A stretch of DNA of 64,000 nt from Mycolicibacterium hodleri (GCF_025822245.1 NZ_JACKTL010000052.1:62001-126000); one strand, 5' to 3'. Shown: positions 54,043 to 63,708, counted from the stretch's first letter. The notes: generated from the letters alone by a model not told the origin. Program-made: numbers and translations.

Positions 54043-55337
54043 CGGGGTTCGGCTTCGACGCCCCGACGGTGATCAGGACCAAGCGCGACGGCGGCGTCCT
54101 CTCCGACGCGGCGATCGACTGGGTGATCGAGAACTACACCAGCGGGGTGGTCCACGACGAGCAGATGTCGGCATTGCTCATGGCCGTCTTCCTGCGCGGC
54201 ATGACGCCAGGCGAGATCTCCCGCTGGACGGCCGCCATGATCGACTCCGGCGAGCGCTTCGACTTCGGTGACCTCCGTCGCGACGGCAAACCACTGAGGT
54301 TGGTGGACAAGCACTCCACCGGCGGGGTCGGCGACAAGATCACCATCCCGCTGGTGCCGGTCGTCATGGCCTGCGGGGGAGCGGTGCCGCAAGCGGCGGG
54401 CCGGGGGCTCGGACACACGGGCGGCACGCTCGACAAATTGGAGGCCATCGCCGGCTTCACCGCCGAACTGTCCAAAGCGCGCATCCGCCAACAGCTTCAG
54501 GACGTCGGCGCGGCCATCTTCGCCGCGGGGGACCTGGCCCCCGCCGACCGCAAGATCTACGCCCTGCGCGACGTCACGGCGACCACCGAGTCGCTGCCCC
54601 TCATCGCGAGTTCGGTGATGAGCAAGAAGCTCGCCGAGGGAGCGCGCGCGTTGGTGCTCGACACCAAGGTCGGCCGGGGCGCGTTCCTCACCTCCGAGGG
54701 CGAGGCCCGGGAATTGGCCGCGACGATGGTCGCGCTCGGCACGGCGCACGGCGTCGACACCCGGGCGCTGCTGACCGACATGGACCGACCGCTGGGTCTG
54801 ACGGTCGGCAACGCCGTCGAGGTCGCCGAATCCCTCGACGTGCTGGCCGGTGGTGGGCCGGCGGACGTCGTCGAGCTGACGGTGGCGTTGGCGCGGGAGA
54901 TGCTCGACGCGGCGGGCGTCGACGGCGTGGACCCCGCCCAGACGCTGCGCGACGGCACGGCCATGGACCGCTTCCGCGAGCTCGTCGACGCCCAGGGCGG
55001 CGACCTCTCGCAGCCGCTTCCGGTCGGTGCGCACGCGGAGACGGTCACCGCATCCCGGGGTGGCACGATGGGCGACATCGACGCGATGGCGGTGGGACTG
55101 GCGGTGTGGCGGCTCGGTGCGGGTCGCTCGACTCCGGGTGGCCGGGTGCAGTTCGGGGCGGGTGTGCGCATGCACCGCAGGCCCGGTGATCCCGTCGCTC
55201 CCGGCGAGACGCTGTTCACCCTCTACACCGACACCCCTGAGCGCTTCCCCGGGGCGCTGGCCGAACTCGACGGCGGCTGGACCGTCGGCGACGAGGCCCC
55301 CGCCGCGCGCCCCCTCATCATCGACCGGATCACCTGA
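54039..55337 (+). CDS. deoA: DeoA, thymidine/pyrimidine-nucleoside phosphorylase
   Basis: A 432-residue phosphorylase releasing thymine or uracil and (deoxy)ribose 1-phosphate. Signature KHSTGGVGDKITIPL (phosphate loop, about 88-102), the GRGLGHTGGTLDKLEAI motif and the C-terminal RRPGDPVAPGETLF region. Start fixed by overlap with cdd; ends 9 bases before add. Confidence 0.95.
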   Translation: MTGFGFDAPTVIRTKRDGGVLSDAAIDWVIENYTSGVVHDEQMSALLMAVFLRGMTPGEISRWTAAMIDSGERFDFGDLRRDGKPLRLVDKHSTGGVGDKITIPLVPVVMACGGAVPQAAGRGLGHTGGTLDKLEAIAGFTAELSKARIRQQLQDVGAAIFAAGDLAPADRKIYALRDVTATTESLPLIASSVMSKKLAEGARALVLDTKVGRGAFLTSEGEARELAATMVALGTAHGVDTRALLTDMDRPLGLTVGNAVEVAESLDVLAGGGPADVVELTVALAREMLDAAGVDGVDPAQTLRDGTAMDRFRELVDAQGGDLSQPLPVGAHAETVTASRGGTMGDIDAMAVGLAVWRLGAGRSTPGGRVQFGAGVRMHRRPGDPVAPGETLFTLYTDTPERFPGALAELDGGWTVGDEAPAARPLIIDRIT

Positions 55338-55346
55338 GGAGAGTTC

Positions 55347-56435
55347 ATGACGACGCCGCTGACGCTCGAGAACATCCAGCGGGCACCCAAGGCCCTGCTG
55401 CACGACCACCTCGACGGCGGCTTGCGTCCGGCGACGGTGGTGGAACTCGCCGCGGAGGTCGGGTACGACGGGTTGCCCACCACCGACATCGGCGAGCTGG
55501 CCACGTTCTTCCGCACCGCCGCCCACAGCGGTTCGTTGGTCCGGTACCTGGAGCCGTTCGCCCACACGGTCGGCGTCATGCAGACGCCGGAGGCGTTGCA
55601 CCGGGTGGCCTTCGAGTGCGTGGAGGACCTCGCCGCCGACTCGGTGGTCTACGCCGAGATCCGCTTCGCTCCCGAACTGCACATCGACGGCGGGTTGAGT
55701 CTCGACGCGGTCGTCGACGCGGTGCTGGCCGGCTTCGCCGACGGTGAGAAGGCGGCGGCCTCGGCGGGCAAGACCATCACGGTGCGGTGCCTGGTGACCG
55801 CGATGCGGCACGCCGCCCGCTCGCGGGAGATCGCGGAGCTCGCCATCAGATTCCGCGACAAGGGCGTCGTCGGGTTCGACATCGCGGGCGCCGAGGCCGG
55901 TTATCCCCCCACGCGACACCTGGACGCCTTCGAGTACATGCGCAACAACAACGCCCGCTTCACCATTCACGCGGGCTAGGCGTTCGGGCTGCCGTCCATT
56001 CAGGAGGCGATCGCGTTCTGTGGTGCCGACCGCCTCGGGCACGGGGTGCGGATCGTGGACGACATCACCGTCCACGACGACAACGACGCCACCCTCGGTC
56101 GCCTGGCCTCGCTGTTGCGCGACAAGCGGATTCCGCTCGAGTTGTGCCCGTCGTCCAACGTGCAGACCGGTGCCGTCGCCAGCATCGCCGAGCATCCGTT
56201 CGCCCTGCTGGCCCGGCTGCGGTTCCGGGTGACGGTGAACACCGACAACCGGTTGATGAGCGACACCACGATGAGTCAGGAGATGCTGCGCCTGGTCGAG
56301 GCGTTCGGCTACGGCTGGAGTGACCTCGAGCGGTTCACCATCAACGCGATGAAGTCGTCGTTCATCCCGTTCCGGGAACGCCTGACGCTGATCGACGAGG
56401 TCATCAAGCCCCGGTTCGCCGTCCTCATCGGCTAG
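55347..56435 (+). pseudogene. add: add, adenosine deaminase with an in-frame TAG at the catalytic Glu
   Basis: Read through, the frame gives a normal 362-residue adenosine deaminase: HDHLDGGLRP zinc ligands near the N-terminus, RFTIHAG, then TAG at 55977-55979, then AFGLPSIQEAIAF, DRLGHGVRI (His) and VNTDNRLMSDT (metal Asp). The family motif is HAGEA, so GAG has become TAG exactly at the catalytic glutamate. The truncated 210-residue product would lack several active-site residues. Everything downstream stays in frame, so the change looks recent or is a base-call error. Confidence 0.92.
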
Positions 56436-57270
56436 CCAGGACTTGGCGGATGCGGTCGGCGAATGCGGCTGGCGCGCCCATGAATCCGCCGTGATCGCCC
56501 GGGAATTCGGTGGTGTCCACGCCGATCCGCTCGGCCACCGCCACCGACGTCCGATGGGTCAGCAGGTGGCCCGACTCCGCTCCGAGCCCGACGACGATGC
56601 GCGATCCCGAGGCTCGCAACGCCTCGACGTCCGGCACATACTGCGCGGTCGGCACGAGGTCGTGCAGGAAGAATCGGGCGCCCTCGGCCACCGCCTGCTC
56701 CGGATTCACCGGTTGCCCCTGCGGCTCGGGCGGGCCCTCGAGATCCGAGCCGAGGGCCGCGACGTCGAAGCCGGCGTTGACCATGAACTTCAGCCATGCG
56801 GCCTGCAATCCCTCGGTGCGGAACGTCGCCACGATGTCGGCGGTGGCCACCCGCTGGGCCTCGGCGTCGGGCAGCAGTTCCATCAGCGGCGGTTCGTGTG
56901 CGATCAGGGTGCCGACCCGACCGGGGTGGCGGGCGACCAAGGCCAATCCGGTCACCGCGCCGCCACTGGAGCCGAACACGTCGGCCGACGGCGCGTCGAG
57001 GGCGTCGAGGATCGCGGCCACGTCGTCGGCGCGCAGATCGGGGTTCGACGGGCCGTCCGGATCGTCGACGGGGCTGCCCGCGAAGCCACGGGGGTCGTAG
57101 GTGACGACGGTGTGGTCGGTGGCGAGGGCGTCGGCCAGCGGGGCGAAGTCCGAGGCGGCCATGGGGGAGCCGATGACGAGCAGCAGGGGGCCACGCCCTC
57201 GCACCTCGTAGTGCAAGCGGGCGCCGGGTACCTCGAGGGAGCGGGAGACGAAGTCGTCAGTCGTGGTCAT
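56425..57270 (-). CDS. Alpha/beta hydrolase
   Basis: A 281-residue hydrolase with LLLVIGSPMAASDF, nucleophile elbow FGSSGGAV (about 98-105, Ser within G-S-S-G-G) and a C-terminal PGDHGGFM His. Overlaps the PucR stop by four bases (ATGA), so it is translated with it, and overlaps the convergent add 3' end. Orthologous in position to Rv3312c. Substrate unknown. Confidence 0.8.
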   Translation of the reverse strand: MTTTDDFVSRSLEVPGARLHYEVRGRGPLLLVIGSPMAASDFAPLADALATDHTVVTYDPRGFAGSPVDDPDGPSNPDLRADDVAAILDALDAPSADVFGSSGGAVTGLALVARHPGRVGTLIAHEPPLMELLPDAEAQRVATADIVATFRTEGLQAAWLKFMVNAGFDVAALGSDLEGPPEPQGQPVNPEQAVAEGARFFLHDLVPTAQYVPDVEALRASGSRIVVGLGAESGHLLTHRTSVAVAERIGVDTTEFPGDHGGFMGAPAAFADRIRQVLASR

Positions 57271-58814
57271 GCCGATGTCGACCGGGGAGCGAGGCGAAAC
57301 TCATCGGTGCCGGATGCGGCGGGGCTGAGGAGATCCCTGGCGCGCAGGGCCAGCCAGAACTCGGCGATGGTCGCGGTGTCGGCGATTCGACGGCCCGTGA
57401 TGTCCTCGACGCGCTGCATCCGGTACACCACCGTCTGACGGTGCAGCCCCATCGTCGTCGCCGTCCGGACCCACGACCGTTCGCATCGCAGGTACGCGTC
57501 CAGCGTCGCCACCATGTCACTCGAGTGCGCGGCGTCGTAGGCGACGAGTGCGCCCAGCACGCGGTCGACCACCACTTGTGCTTCCTCGGTGTCGCGCAGC
57601 ACCGACAGCATCGTGACGTCGCCGTAGCGCGCGGTGCGGTCGGCCGTGGTCTCGGCCGCGCGCATCGCCCAGGTCGCCTCCCGGACGGCGGCCGGGCCCC
57701 GACGCGGGTGCCCCACGAGGTCGCTGACGCCGATCGCCGCTTGCGCACCGACACGGTGCCGCAACGCGGCCAGCGGAGCCTCGCCGGCCGACACCAGCGC
57801 GTAGAGCACGGCCCCGCGCCGGAGGAGGAGATGCGGTACCTGGCGGCGCCCGAGGCTGACGTGAAGGTGCCGTTCGGCGGATTGCGATCCACCCGACACG
57901 GCGACGAGGGCGCAGTCCGCCGGCCGCAGACCTCGGTCGGCGAGCATGCGAACGGACTCCCCGCCGGTGAGCCGCCCGTCGCACAGCGACGCCAGCATCT
58001 CGGCGCCGATGCGACGGTCGTGCTCCCGTCGCACGTTCTGTTGGGCGAGGAGCACCGCCATGGCCGACGCCAGGTGCTGGAGTTGGACCACGTCGGGTGG
58101 CGACGCGCGAAAACCGTGGGCCACCAACACCGTCGGCTCCTCGTCGGGCACCTCGACGGCCAGCGCGCGCTCGTCACCCGCGAGGAGGTGCAGCACCCCC
58201 GGTACCGCTCCCCGGCGCGCGGAGATCTCCTCTGTGAGGGCTCGTCTGAGGCCGTCGGGCAGCGGGTCGGAGGAGTCGAGGGCCACCTCACCGGTGGCGG
58301 CGTCGAGGATGGCGAGCCGGCAGGCGACCTCGCGACCGAGTTGGCGCAGCGCGTTGGTGGCTCCCGGGTGGCTGACGGACTGGCGGATCACCTGATACAC
58401 CCGCTCGGTGACGGCAATCCGTCTGCCGTCGTCGTTCTCCGCGCCGCCGGCCACGGCCCGGCCGATCGCGGCGAACCCGACCGAATAGGGCACCAGCAGC
58501 ACGGTGAAACCGAGGTCGTCGGCAAGCGTCACGGCTGCGGGAGTCAGCTCGGGTGTGGCCGCGTCGAGGCCGATGACGATGCCGCACATGCCGTTCGCGT
58601 CGAGACCTTCGATCAGCGCGGTCTGGCCCGTCGTGGACTCGGGCAGGGTGCGCCCGTTCTTCATCAGCAGTTCCCCGCCTGCCAACCACGACCACGGCTC
58701 TTCGAGGTCGGAGGTCTGCGCCCAGGACACCGGCCGGTCGAGGCCGCGAGCACCGGCCCGAACCGTCAGACGAAGGTGGGGGGTGTCGACGAGGTCGGTC
58801 AGTCGATACGCCAT
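57267..58814 (-). CDS. PucR-family transcriptional regulator
   Basis: A 515-residue regulator. The N-terminal purine-catabolism domain (about 1-120, starting MAYRLTDLVDTPHLRLTVRA) is followed by a GGDEF-like/CdaR middle region, and a C-terminal PucR helix-turn-helix (SWVRTATTMGLHRQTVVYRM, about 460-480). PucR regulators control uptake and breakdown of purines, ureides and other nitrogen compounds. It diverges from the permease-SDR-ureohydrolase operon, its likely target. Confidence 0.87.
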   Translation of the reverse strand: MAYRLTDLVDTPHLRLTVRAGARGLDRPVSWAQTSDLEEPWSWLAGGELLMKNGRTLPESTTGQTALIEGLDANGMCGIVIGLDAATPELTPAAVTLADDLGFTVLLVPYSVGFAAIGRAVAGGAENDDGRRIAVTERVYQVIRQSVSHPGATNALRQLGREVACRLAILDAATGEVALDSSDPLPDGLRRALTEEISARRGAVPGVLHLLAGDERALAVEVPDEEPTVLVAHGFRASPPDVVQLQHLASAMAVLLAQQNVRREHDRRIGAEMLASLCDGRLTGGESVRMLADRGLRPADCALVAVSGGSQSAERHLHVSLGRRQVPHLLLRRGAVLYALVSAGEAPLAALRHRVGAQAAIGVSDLVGHPRRGPAAVREATWAMRAAETTADRTARYGDVTMLSVLRDTEEAQVVVDRVLGALVAYDAAHSSDMVATLDAYLRCERSWVRTATTMGLHRQTVVYRMQRVEDITGRRIADTATIAEFWLALRARDLLSPAASGTDEFRLAPRSTSA

Positions 58815-58855
58815 GAACCGCTCCCATGCACTGCAGACGTCGCTGACACGAACTT

Positions 58856-58894
58856 AGACGATCATCCAAGACTGATCGCCAATTCCAGACGATT
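58856..58894. promoter_or_regulatory. AGACGAT-type direct repeats between the PucR gene and its divergent operon
   Basis: AGACGATC (58856), AGACTGATC (58869) and AGACGATT (58887) recur at 13- and 18-base spacing; GATCA/TGATC adds a short inverted repeat across the first two. They lie in the 142-base divergent gap, where a PucR operator would be expected. Confidence 0.4.
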
Positions 58895-58956
58895 GACGGG
58901 TGTTGTTTCCGCCCGAACAGGGACAAGGTCGCTGCAACCCGTCTCGAGGAGAACCG

Positions 58957-60438
58957 ATGTCCGATCTCACGCCCGACACCACGGCGCCCCCTGCCGACTC
59001 GCCCTCGACGCTGAGCCGCGGGTTCAGCTTCCGCTCGGCGTTGGCACTGGCCTTCGCCGACGTGTCACCCATCGCGGCCGTGTACGCGATCTTCACCCTC
59101 GGGCTCTTCGCCACCGGGCCGAAGTTCTTCTGGGCGTTCCCCGTCGTGCTGATCGGTCAGCTCCTCGTCGCCGGGGTCTTCGGCGAACTGGCCTCGCGCT
59201 GGCCGTACGCCGGCAGCGTCTACCAGTGGTCGCGGCACGTGCGCGGCACCACGTGGGGGTGGACCGCCGCGTGGGCCTACATGTGGGGCCTGACCATCGC
59301 GCTCGGCACGCTGTCCTACGCCGCGAGCGGGTTCCTGCTGCAGATCTTCGGCGTCACCGAGCCGTCGCGGTGGGTGACGGCGACGGTGGCGATCGTCATC
59401 GTCGCGCTCGGCACCGTGGTCAACATCGTGGGTCGGCAGGTCCTGAAGGTGATGGTGATCGCCAGCATCACGTGTGAGGTCATCGGCTCGGTCGGACTGG
59501 GAATCGTGCTCCTCGTGTTCTACCGCGAGAACCCGTTCTCGGCGCTGTTCTCCAGCGCGGGGATCCCCGACGCCGCGACGTGGACGTCCGGCCCCATGCT
59601 GCTCGCCGTCGCCTTCGTCGGATGGTCCTTCCTCGGCTTCGAAGCGGCCGGCTCGGTGGCCGAGGAGGTCGACGACCCGGAGCGCAACGTGCCCAAGGCG
59701 ATCATCTTCGGTCTCCTCTTGGTCGGGCTGGTGGTCATGTTCTCCAGTGCCGCGCTGATTCTCGCCATTCCGAACCTCGACGAGGTGGTGGCCTCCCAGG
59801 CTGGGGACGTGGTCGCCGAGACGCTGACCACCCACCTGGGCGCGGGTGTCACCAAGCCGCTGCTCGCCATGTTCGTCATCGGCTTCATCTCGAGCTTCCT
59901 CGCGGTGCAGGCGGCGGTGTCGCGCTGCATCTGGGGCGCCGCCCGGGACCGCAGCCTGCCGGGGTCGAAGGTGCTCGGCCGGTTGGCGGGCCCAGAACGA
60001 CTGCCGGTCAACGCGATTGCCCTGACCGCGATCGTCGCCATCGTCTTCATCCTCTTGGCGGGCTCGCAGTTCTACAACATCCTGGTGAACTTCAACATCA
60101 TCGGCTTCTACATCGCCTTCGGCGTCCCCGTGATCGGAGCGGCCATTGCCCGCCTGACCGGCAAGTGGCGCCCGGGTCCCTTCAACCTCGGTCGGTGGGG
60201 CGCCCCCGTCACCTACGCGGCGTCACTGTGGATCATCTTCGAGACCGTCAACGTCGCGTGGCCGCGCACCCAGCCCGGCCAACCGTGGTTCATCAACTGG
60301 GCCAGCGTGCTGACGACCGTCGTGCTCGCCGTGGTCGGCGGCGCGATCTACCTCACCGTGCGCCGCAACATCGAGGCGCCGATCGGGGAGCGGCTCGGTC
60401 ACGACTCCGGCGCCGGCGCCGAGGCGTCCGGAACCTGA
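58957..60438 (+). CDS. APC-superfamily permease of the PucR-linked operon
   Basis: A 493-residue transporter with about 12 helices and APC signatures (ALALAFADVSPIAAVYAIFT in helix 1, FGELASRWPYAGSVYQW, GFEAAGSVAEEVDDPERNVP). ATG 58957 has AGGAG six bases upstream. Its stop overlaps the first SDR gene (TGATG). It probably imports the nitrogen compound degraded by the following enzymes. Confidence 0.88.
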   Translation: MSDLTPDTTAPPADSPSTLSRGFSFRSALALAFADVSPIAAVYAIFTLGLFATGPKFFWAFPVVLIGQLLVAGVFGELASRWPYAGSVYQWSRHVRGTTWGWTAAWAYMWGLTIALGTLSYAASGFLLQIFGVTEPSRWVTATVAIVIVALGTVVNIVGRQVLKVMVIASITCEVIGSVGLGIVLLVFYRENPFSALFSSAGIPDAATWTSGPMLLAVAFVGWSFLGFEAAGSVAEEVDDPERNVPKAIIFGLLLVGLVVMFSSAALILAIPNLDEVVASQAGDVVAETLTTHLGAGVTKPLLAMFVIGFISSFLAVQAAVSRCIWGAARDRSLPGSKVLGRLAGPERLPVNAIALTAIVAIVFILLAGSQFYNILVNFNIIGFYIAFGVPVIGAAIARLTGKWRPGPFNLGRWGAPVTYAASLWIIFETVNVAWPRTQPGQPWFINWASVLTTVVLAVVGGAIYLTVRRNIEAPIGERLGHDSGAGAEASGT

Positions 60439-61121
60439 TGTCCCGCAACGCAATCGTCACCGGGTCCGCGTCGGGAATCGGTGCCGCCATCGCCGAACTG
60501 CTGCGTGCCACGGGATGGTCCGTCGCGGGCGTCGACCTGTCGCCGACCGCCGACTACGTCGCCGACGTGTCCGACCCCGGCGACGTCCGAGCCGCGATCG
60601 GGCGAATCGTCTCCGACGTCGGCCAGGTGGATGCGCTCGTCTCCGCGGCCGGGCACTACGAGATCACCCCGATCGCGGAGATCTCCGCCGAGGCGTTGCA
60701 CCGGATGCTCCGCGTCCACCTCGGTGGGCTGCGCAACACCGCCCGTGCCGTCCTGCCGTCGATGGTGGCCCGCGGTGGCGGCGCGATCGTCGCGGTGACC
60801 TCCGAACTCGCCATCGGTGGCGGCGACGGTGACGCGCACTACGCCGCGGCGAAGGGAGCCGTCATCGGGTTGGTGCGCAGCCTCGCCGCCGAGTACGCCG
60901 ATCGCGGTGTGCGGATCAACGCGGTGGCACCCGGGCCGACCGACACGCCGCTGCTGGCCGCGGACTCGCCTTGGCGCGCACCGGAGTACCTGGCGACCCT
61001 GCCGAACCGCCGACTGACCCGACCGGACGAGATTGCGCGCGTCGTCGAATTCCTGGTGAGTGCCGACGCCGCCTACTGCACCGGCGAGGTCGTCTCACCC
61101 AACGGTGGAGCGGTGATCTGA
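60438..61121 (+). CDS. Short-chain dehydrogenase/reductase, first
   Basis: A 227-residue SDR: cofactor motif TGSASGIG (about 8-15), AAGHYE in place of NAG, and catalytic Ser/Tyr/Lys in TSELAIGGGDGDAHYAAAKG. Shortened relative to typical 250-residue members. Overlaps genes on both sides (TGATG). The substrate is probably an alcohol or hydroxy acid formed in the pathway; not identified. Confidence 0.85.
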   Translation: MSRNAIVTGSASGIGAAIAELLRATGWSVAGVDLSPTADYVADVSDPGDVRAAIGRIVSDVGQVDALVSAAGHYEITPIAEISAEALHRMLRVHLGGLRNTARAVLPSMVARGGGAIVAVTSELAIGGGDGDAHYAAAKGAVIGLVRSLAAEYADRGVRINAVAPGPTDTPLLAADSPWRAPEYLATLPNRRLTRPDEIARVVEFLVSADAAYCTGEVVSPNGGAVI

Positions 61122-61885
61122 TGGGCAACACACCCCTGAGCGGGCGGGTGGCGCTGGTGACCGGCGCCGCCCAGGGCATTGGTGCGGCGATCGCCCGCAG
61201 GCTGGCCGCTGACGGAGCCGCCGTCGCGGTCAACGATCTGACCGACGGCGAGTCGCTGGCCGAGGTGGTCGCGGCCACCGGGGGCTTCCCCGCGGTCGGC
61301 GACGTCAGCGCGCCCGACGTCGCGACATTGGTCGACGCCGTCGAGAAAGATCTCGGACCCGTCGACGTCCTCGTGTGCAACGCGGCCTACATGTCGATGG
61401 CCCCGTTCACGGACGACGACGAGGACGACTGGTGGCGGGTCGTCGAGGTCAACCTGGCGGGCACCTTCCGGCTGATCCAAGCGGTCCTGCCGGGGATGCG
61501 CCGCGCCGGCGGCGGCAACATCGTCGTCATCGCCTCCGAGTGGGGAGTCATCGGGTGGCCGGAGGCCAGTGCGTACTCGGCCTCCAAGGCGGGACTCGTC
61601 GCGCTGGTGAAGACCTTGGGCCGCGAACTGGCCCCCGAGAACATCACCGTCAACGCGGTGGCCCCCGGCGTCGTCGACACCCCGCAGCTCCTCGTCGACG
61701 CGGCGTCGGCCGGGGTCTCCCTCGACGAGATGCACCGCCGCTACGGCACCGACATCCCGATGGGCCGCATCGGCAAGCCGGAGGAAATCGCCAGTGCGGT
61801 AGCCCTCTTGGCGCGCAACGACATTGGCGCAATGGTAGGTCAGACGCTACAGATCAACGGAGGATCGACACGGTGCCGGGTATGA
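61121..61885 (+). CDS. Short-chain dehydrogenase/reductase, second
   Basis: A 254-residue SDR with TGAAQGIG (about 15-22), NAAYMS, and the catalytic segment ASEWGVIGWPEASAYSASKAG. It differs substantially from the first SDR, so the two likely act on different intermediates or stereoisomers. Start overlaps the first SDR stop; its stop overlaps the ureohydrolase start (ATGA). Confidence 0.87.
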   Translation: MGNTPLSGRVALVTGAAQGIGAAIARRLAADGAAVAVNDLTDGESLAEVVAATGGFPAVGDVSAPDVATLVDAVEKDLGPVDVLVCNAAYMSMAPFTDDDEDDWWRVVEVNLAGTFRLIQAVLPGMRRAGGGNIVVIASEWGVIGWPEASAYSASKAGLVALVKTLGRELAPENITVNAVAPGVVDTPQLLVDAASAGVSLDEMHRRYGTDIPMGRIGKPEEIASAVALLARNDIGAMVGQTLQINGGSTRCRV

Positions 61886-62835
61886 ACGACGACATCAAGG
61901 GGCAGGCGGACGGCCAGGTCACGCCGAGGTACGCCGGGCTGACGACCTTCGCCCGCCTTCCGCGCCGGGAGGACGTGCCCCGGTGCGACGTGGCGGTGCT
62001 CGGGATACCGTTCGACGCCGGTGTGACGTACCGGCCCGGCGCCAGATTCGGCCCCTCGCACATCCGGCAGGCATCACGGCTGCTGCGCCCGTACAACCCG
62101 CAGCTCGACGTGTCACCGTTCGCGGGTCAGCAGGTGGTCGACGCGGGCGACGTCGCGGCCAACCCGTTCGACATCGCCGCCGCGGTGCGCGAGATCGAAA
62201 CTGCCGCAAACGAACTCATCCAATCGGGGGCCCGGCTGATCACCCTCGGCGGTGACCACACCATCGCCTACCCGCTGTTGCGGGCTCACCATCGCCGGTA
62301 CGGCCCGGTGGCACTCCTGCACTTCGACGCCCACCTCGACACCTGGGACACGTACTTCGACGCACCGGTGACCCACGGGACGCCCTTCCGGCGGGCCGCC
62401 GAGGAAGGGCTCTTCGTCCCCGGGCACAGTGCCCACGTCGGCATTCGTGGATCGCTGTACGCGCCCGGCGACCTCGTCGAGGATGCCGGGTTCGGGTTCA
62501 CCGTGATTCACTGCGCGGAATTCGAGCGACGGTCCACCGACGACGTCGTCGGGCAACTGCGCGAGGCCATCGGGGACCGCCCGCTCTACGTGTCGATCGA
62601 CGTCGACGTGCTCGACCCCGCCCATGCCCCCGCGACGGGGACGCCGGAAGCTGGAGGCATGACCAGTCGCGAACTCCTGGCGATCATCCGGGGACTGGAC
62701 GGCGCCGACCTCGTCGGCGCCGACATCGTGGAGGTGTCCCCGGCCTACGACCACGCCGAGATCACCGGTGTCGCCGCCGCCAACCTCGCCTACGAGCTGA
62801 TCTCGCTGCTCGCCAAGACGGCCCGGGTATCGTGA
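61882..62835 (+). CDS. Ureohydrolase (agmatinase/arginase family)
   Basis: A 317-residue binuclear manganese enzyme. Metal ligands: GGDHTIAYP (His), DAHLDTWDTYFD (Asp, His, Asp), and SIDVDVLDPAHAPATGTPE (Asp, Asp). It hydrolyses a guanidino compound to urea and an amine. Sequence type suits agmatinase or guanidinobutyrase/propionase, but operon partners do not decide which. Translationally coupled to genes on both sides. Confidence 0.88.
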   Translation: MNDDIKGQADGQVTPRYAGLTTFARLPRREDVPRCDVAVLGIPFDAGVTYRPGARFGPSHIRQASRLLRPYNPQLDVSPFAGQQVVDAGDVAANPFDIAAAVREIETAANELIQSGARLITLGGDHTIAYPLLRAHHRRYGPVALLHFDAHLDTWDTYFDAPVTHGTPFRRAAEEGLFVPGHSAHVGIRGSLYAPGDLVEDAGFGFTVIHCAEFERRSTDDVVGQLREAIGDRPLYVSIDVDVLDPAHAPATGTPEAGGMTSRELLAIIRGLDGADLVGADIVEVSPAYDHAEITGVAAANLAYELISLLAKTARVS

Positions 62836-63701
62836 CCGTGCCCGCCGCTCCCGTGCCCTGGCCGGGTGGCGCCCGGTGCGCGGCGTCGTTCAGCTTCGAC
62901 GTGGACGCGGAGTCGGCGATGTTGGCCGTCGACCACGGCCACGCCAACCGGATGTCGGCCATCAGTCATCAGGCCTACGGACCGCTCGTCGGCGTTCCGC
63001 GGATCCTGAAGATCCTCGCGCGCCACGAGATCACGTCGACCTTCTTCGTGCCCGGCTACACCGCTCTGCGCTACCCCGACGTGGTCCGCAGCATCGTTGC
63101 CGAGGGTCACGAGATCGCCCATCACGGGTACCTGCACGAGGCGATGGCGGGACTGTCCGCCGAGGAAGAAGCCGCGATCCTCGACCGCGGCATCGAGGCG
63201 CTGGAGAAGGTGACCGGTGTCCGGCCGGTCGGGTACCGGGCGCCCATGTGGGAGCTCAACTGGCACTCACCTCGGCTGTTGACGGACAGGGGCTTCCTCT
63301 ACGACAGCTCGTTGATGGACGCCGACCACCCCTACGAGCTGGCCGTTGGGTCGAAGTCCTTGGTGGAGATCCCGATTCAGTGGGCCCTCGACGACTGGGA
63401 GCAGTACTGCTTCGTCCCGGACTTCTCGGGGACGGGCCTCATCGAGAGCCCCGCTAAGGCCGGCGAGATGTGGCGCCTGGAGTTCGACGCCATGCGCACC
63501 GAGGGCGGGTGCTTCGTGTTGACCAACCACCCGTTCCTCACCGGCCGTCCCTCACGGGCGGTGGCGTTGGAGGGCCTGATCTCTCACGCGTGCTCCCTCG
63601 ACGACGTGTGGGTCACGCATCTCGGGGCCGTCGCCGACCACGTCCGCGGGCTCGGTCTGACGCCACGGTCGGTGCAGCGGCCGGACCCGGCCGACTTCTA
63701 G
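62832..63701 (+). CDS. NodB-type polysaccharide deacetylase/PuuE-like amidohydrolase
   Basis: A 289-residue carbohydrate-esterase-4 fold enzyme. Metal site Asp in SFDVDAES and the His pair in HEIAHHGYLHE (about 90-100); YRAPMWELN and TNHPFLTG carry further active-site positions. No signal peptide, and the operon encodes small-molecule catabolism, so it more likely hydrolyses an imide or ureide (as PuuE allantoinases do) than a polysaccharide. GTG start overlaps the ureohydrolase stop. Confidence 0.82.
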   Translation: MTVPAAPVPWPGGARCAASFSFDVDAESAMLAVDHGHANRMSAISHQAYGPLVGVPRILKILARHEITSTFFVPGYTALRYPDVVRSIVAEGHEIAHHGYLHEAMAGLSAEEEAAILDRGIEALEKVTGVRPVGYRAPMWELNWHSPRLLTDRGFLYDSSLMDADHPYELAVGSKSLVEIPIQWALDDWEQYCFVPDFSGTGLIESPAKAGEMWRLEFDAMRTEGGCFVLTNHPFLTGRPSRAVALEGLISHACSLDDVWVTHLGAVADHVRGLGLTPRSVQRPDPADF

Positions 63702-63708
63702 GGCCGGC

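Noticed and set aside
55977..55979. Recoding of the add TAG as a special amino acid
   Set aside because: No suppressor or recoding element is visible and the family needs Glu here; mutation or error is simpler.
53706..56195. An 829-codon open frame antisense to cdd, deoA and add
   Set aside because: Spans three recognisable sense genes; composition is shadow-like and no domain is visible.
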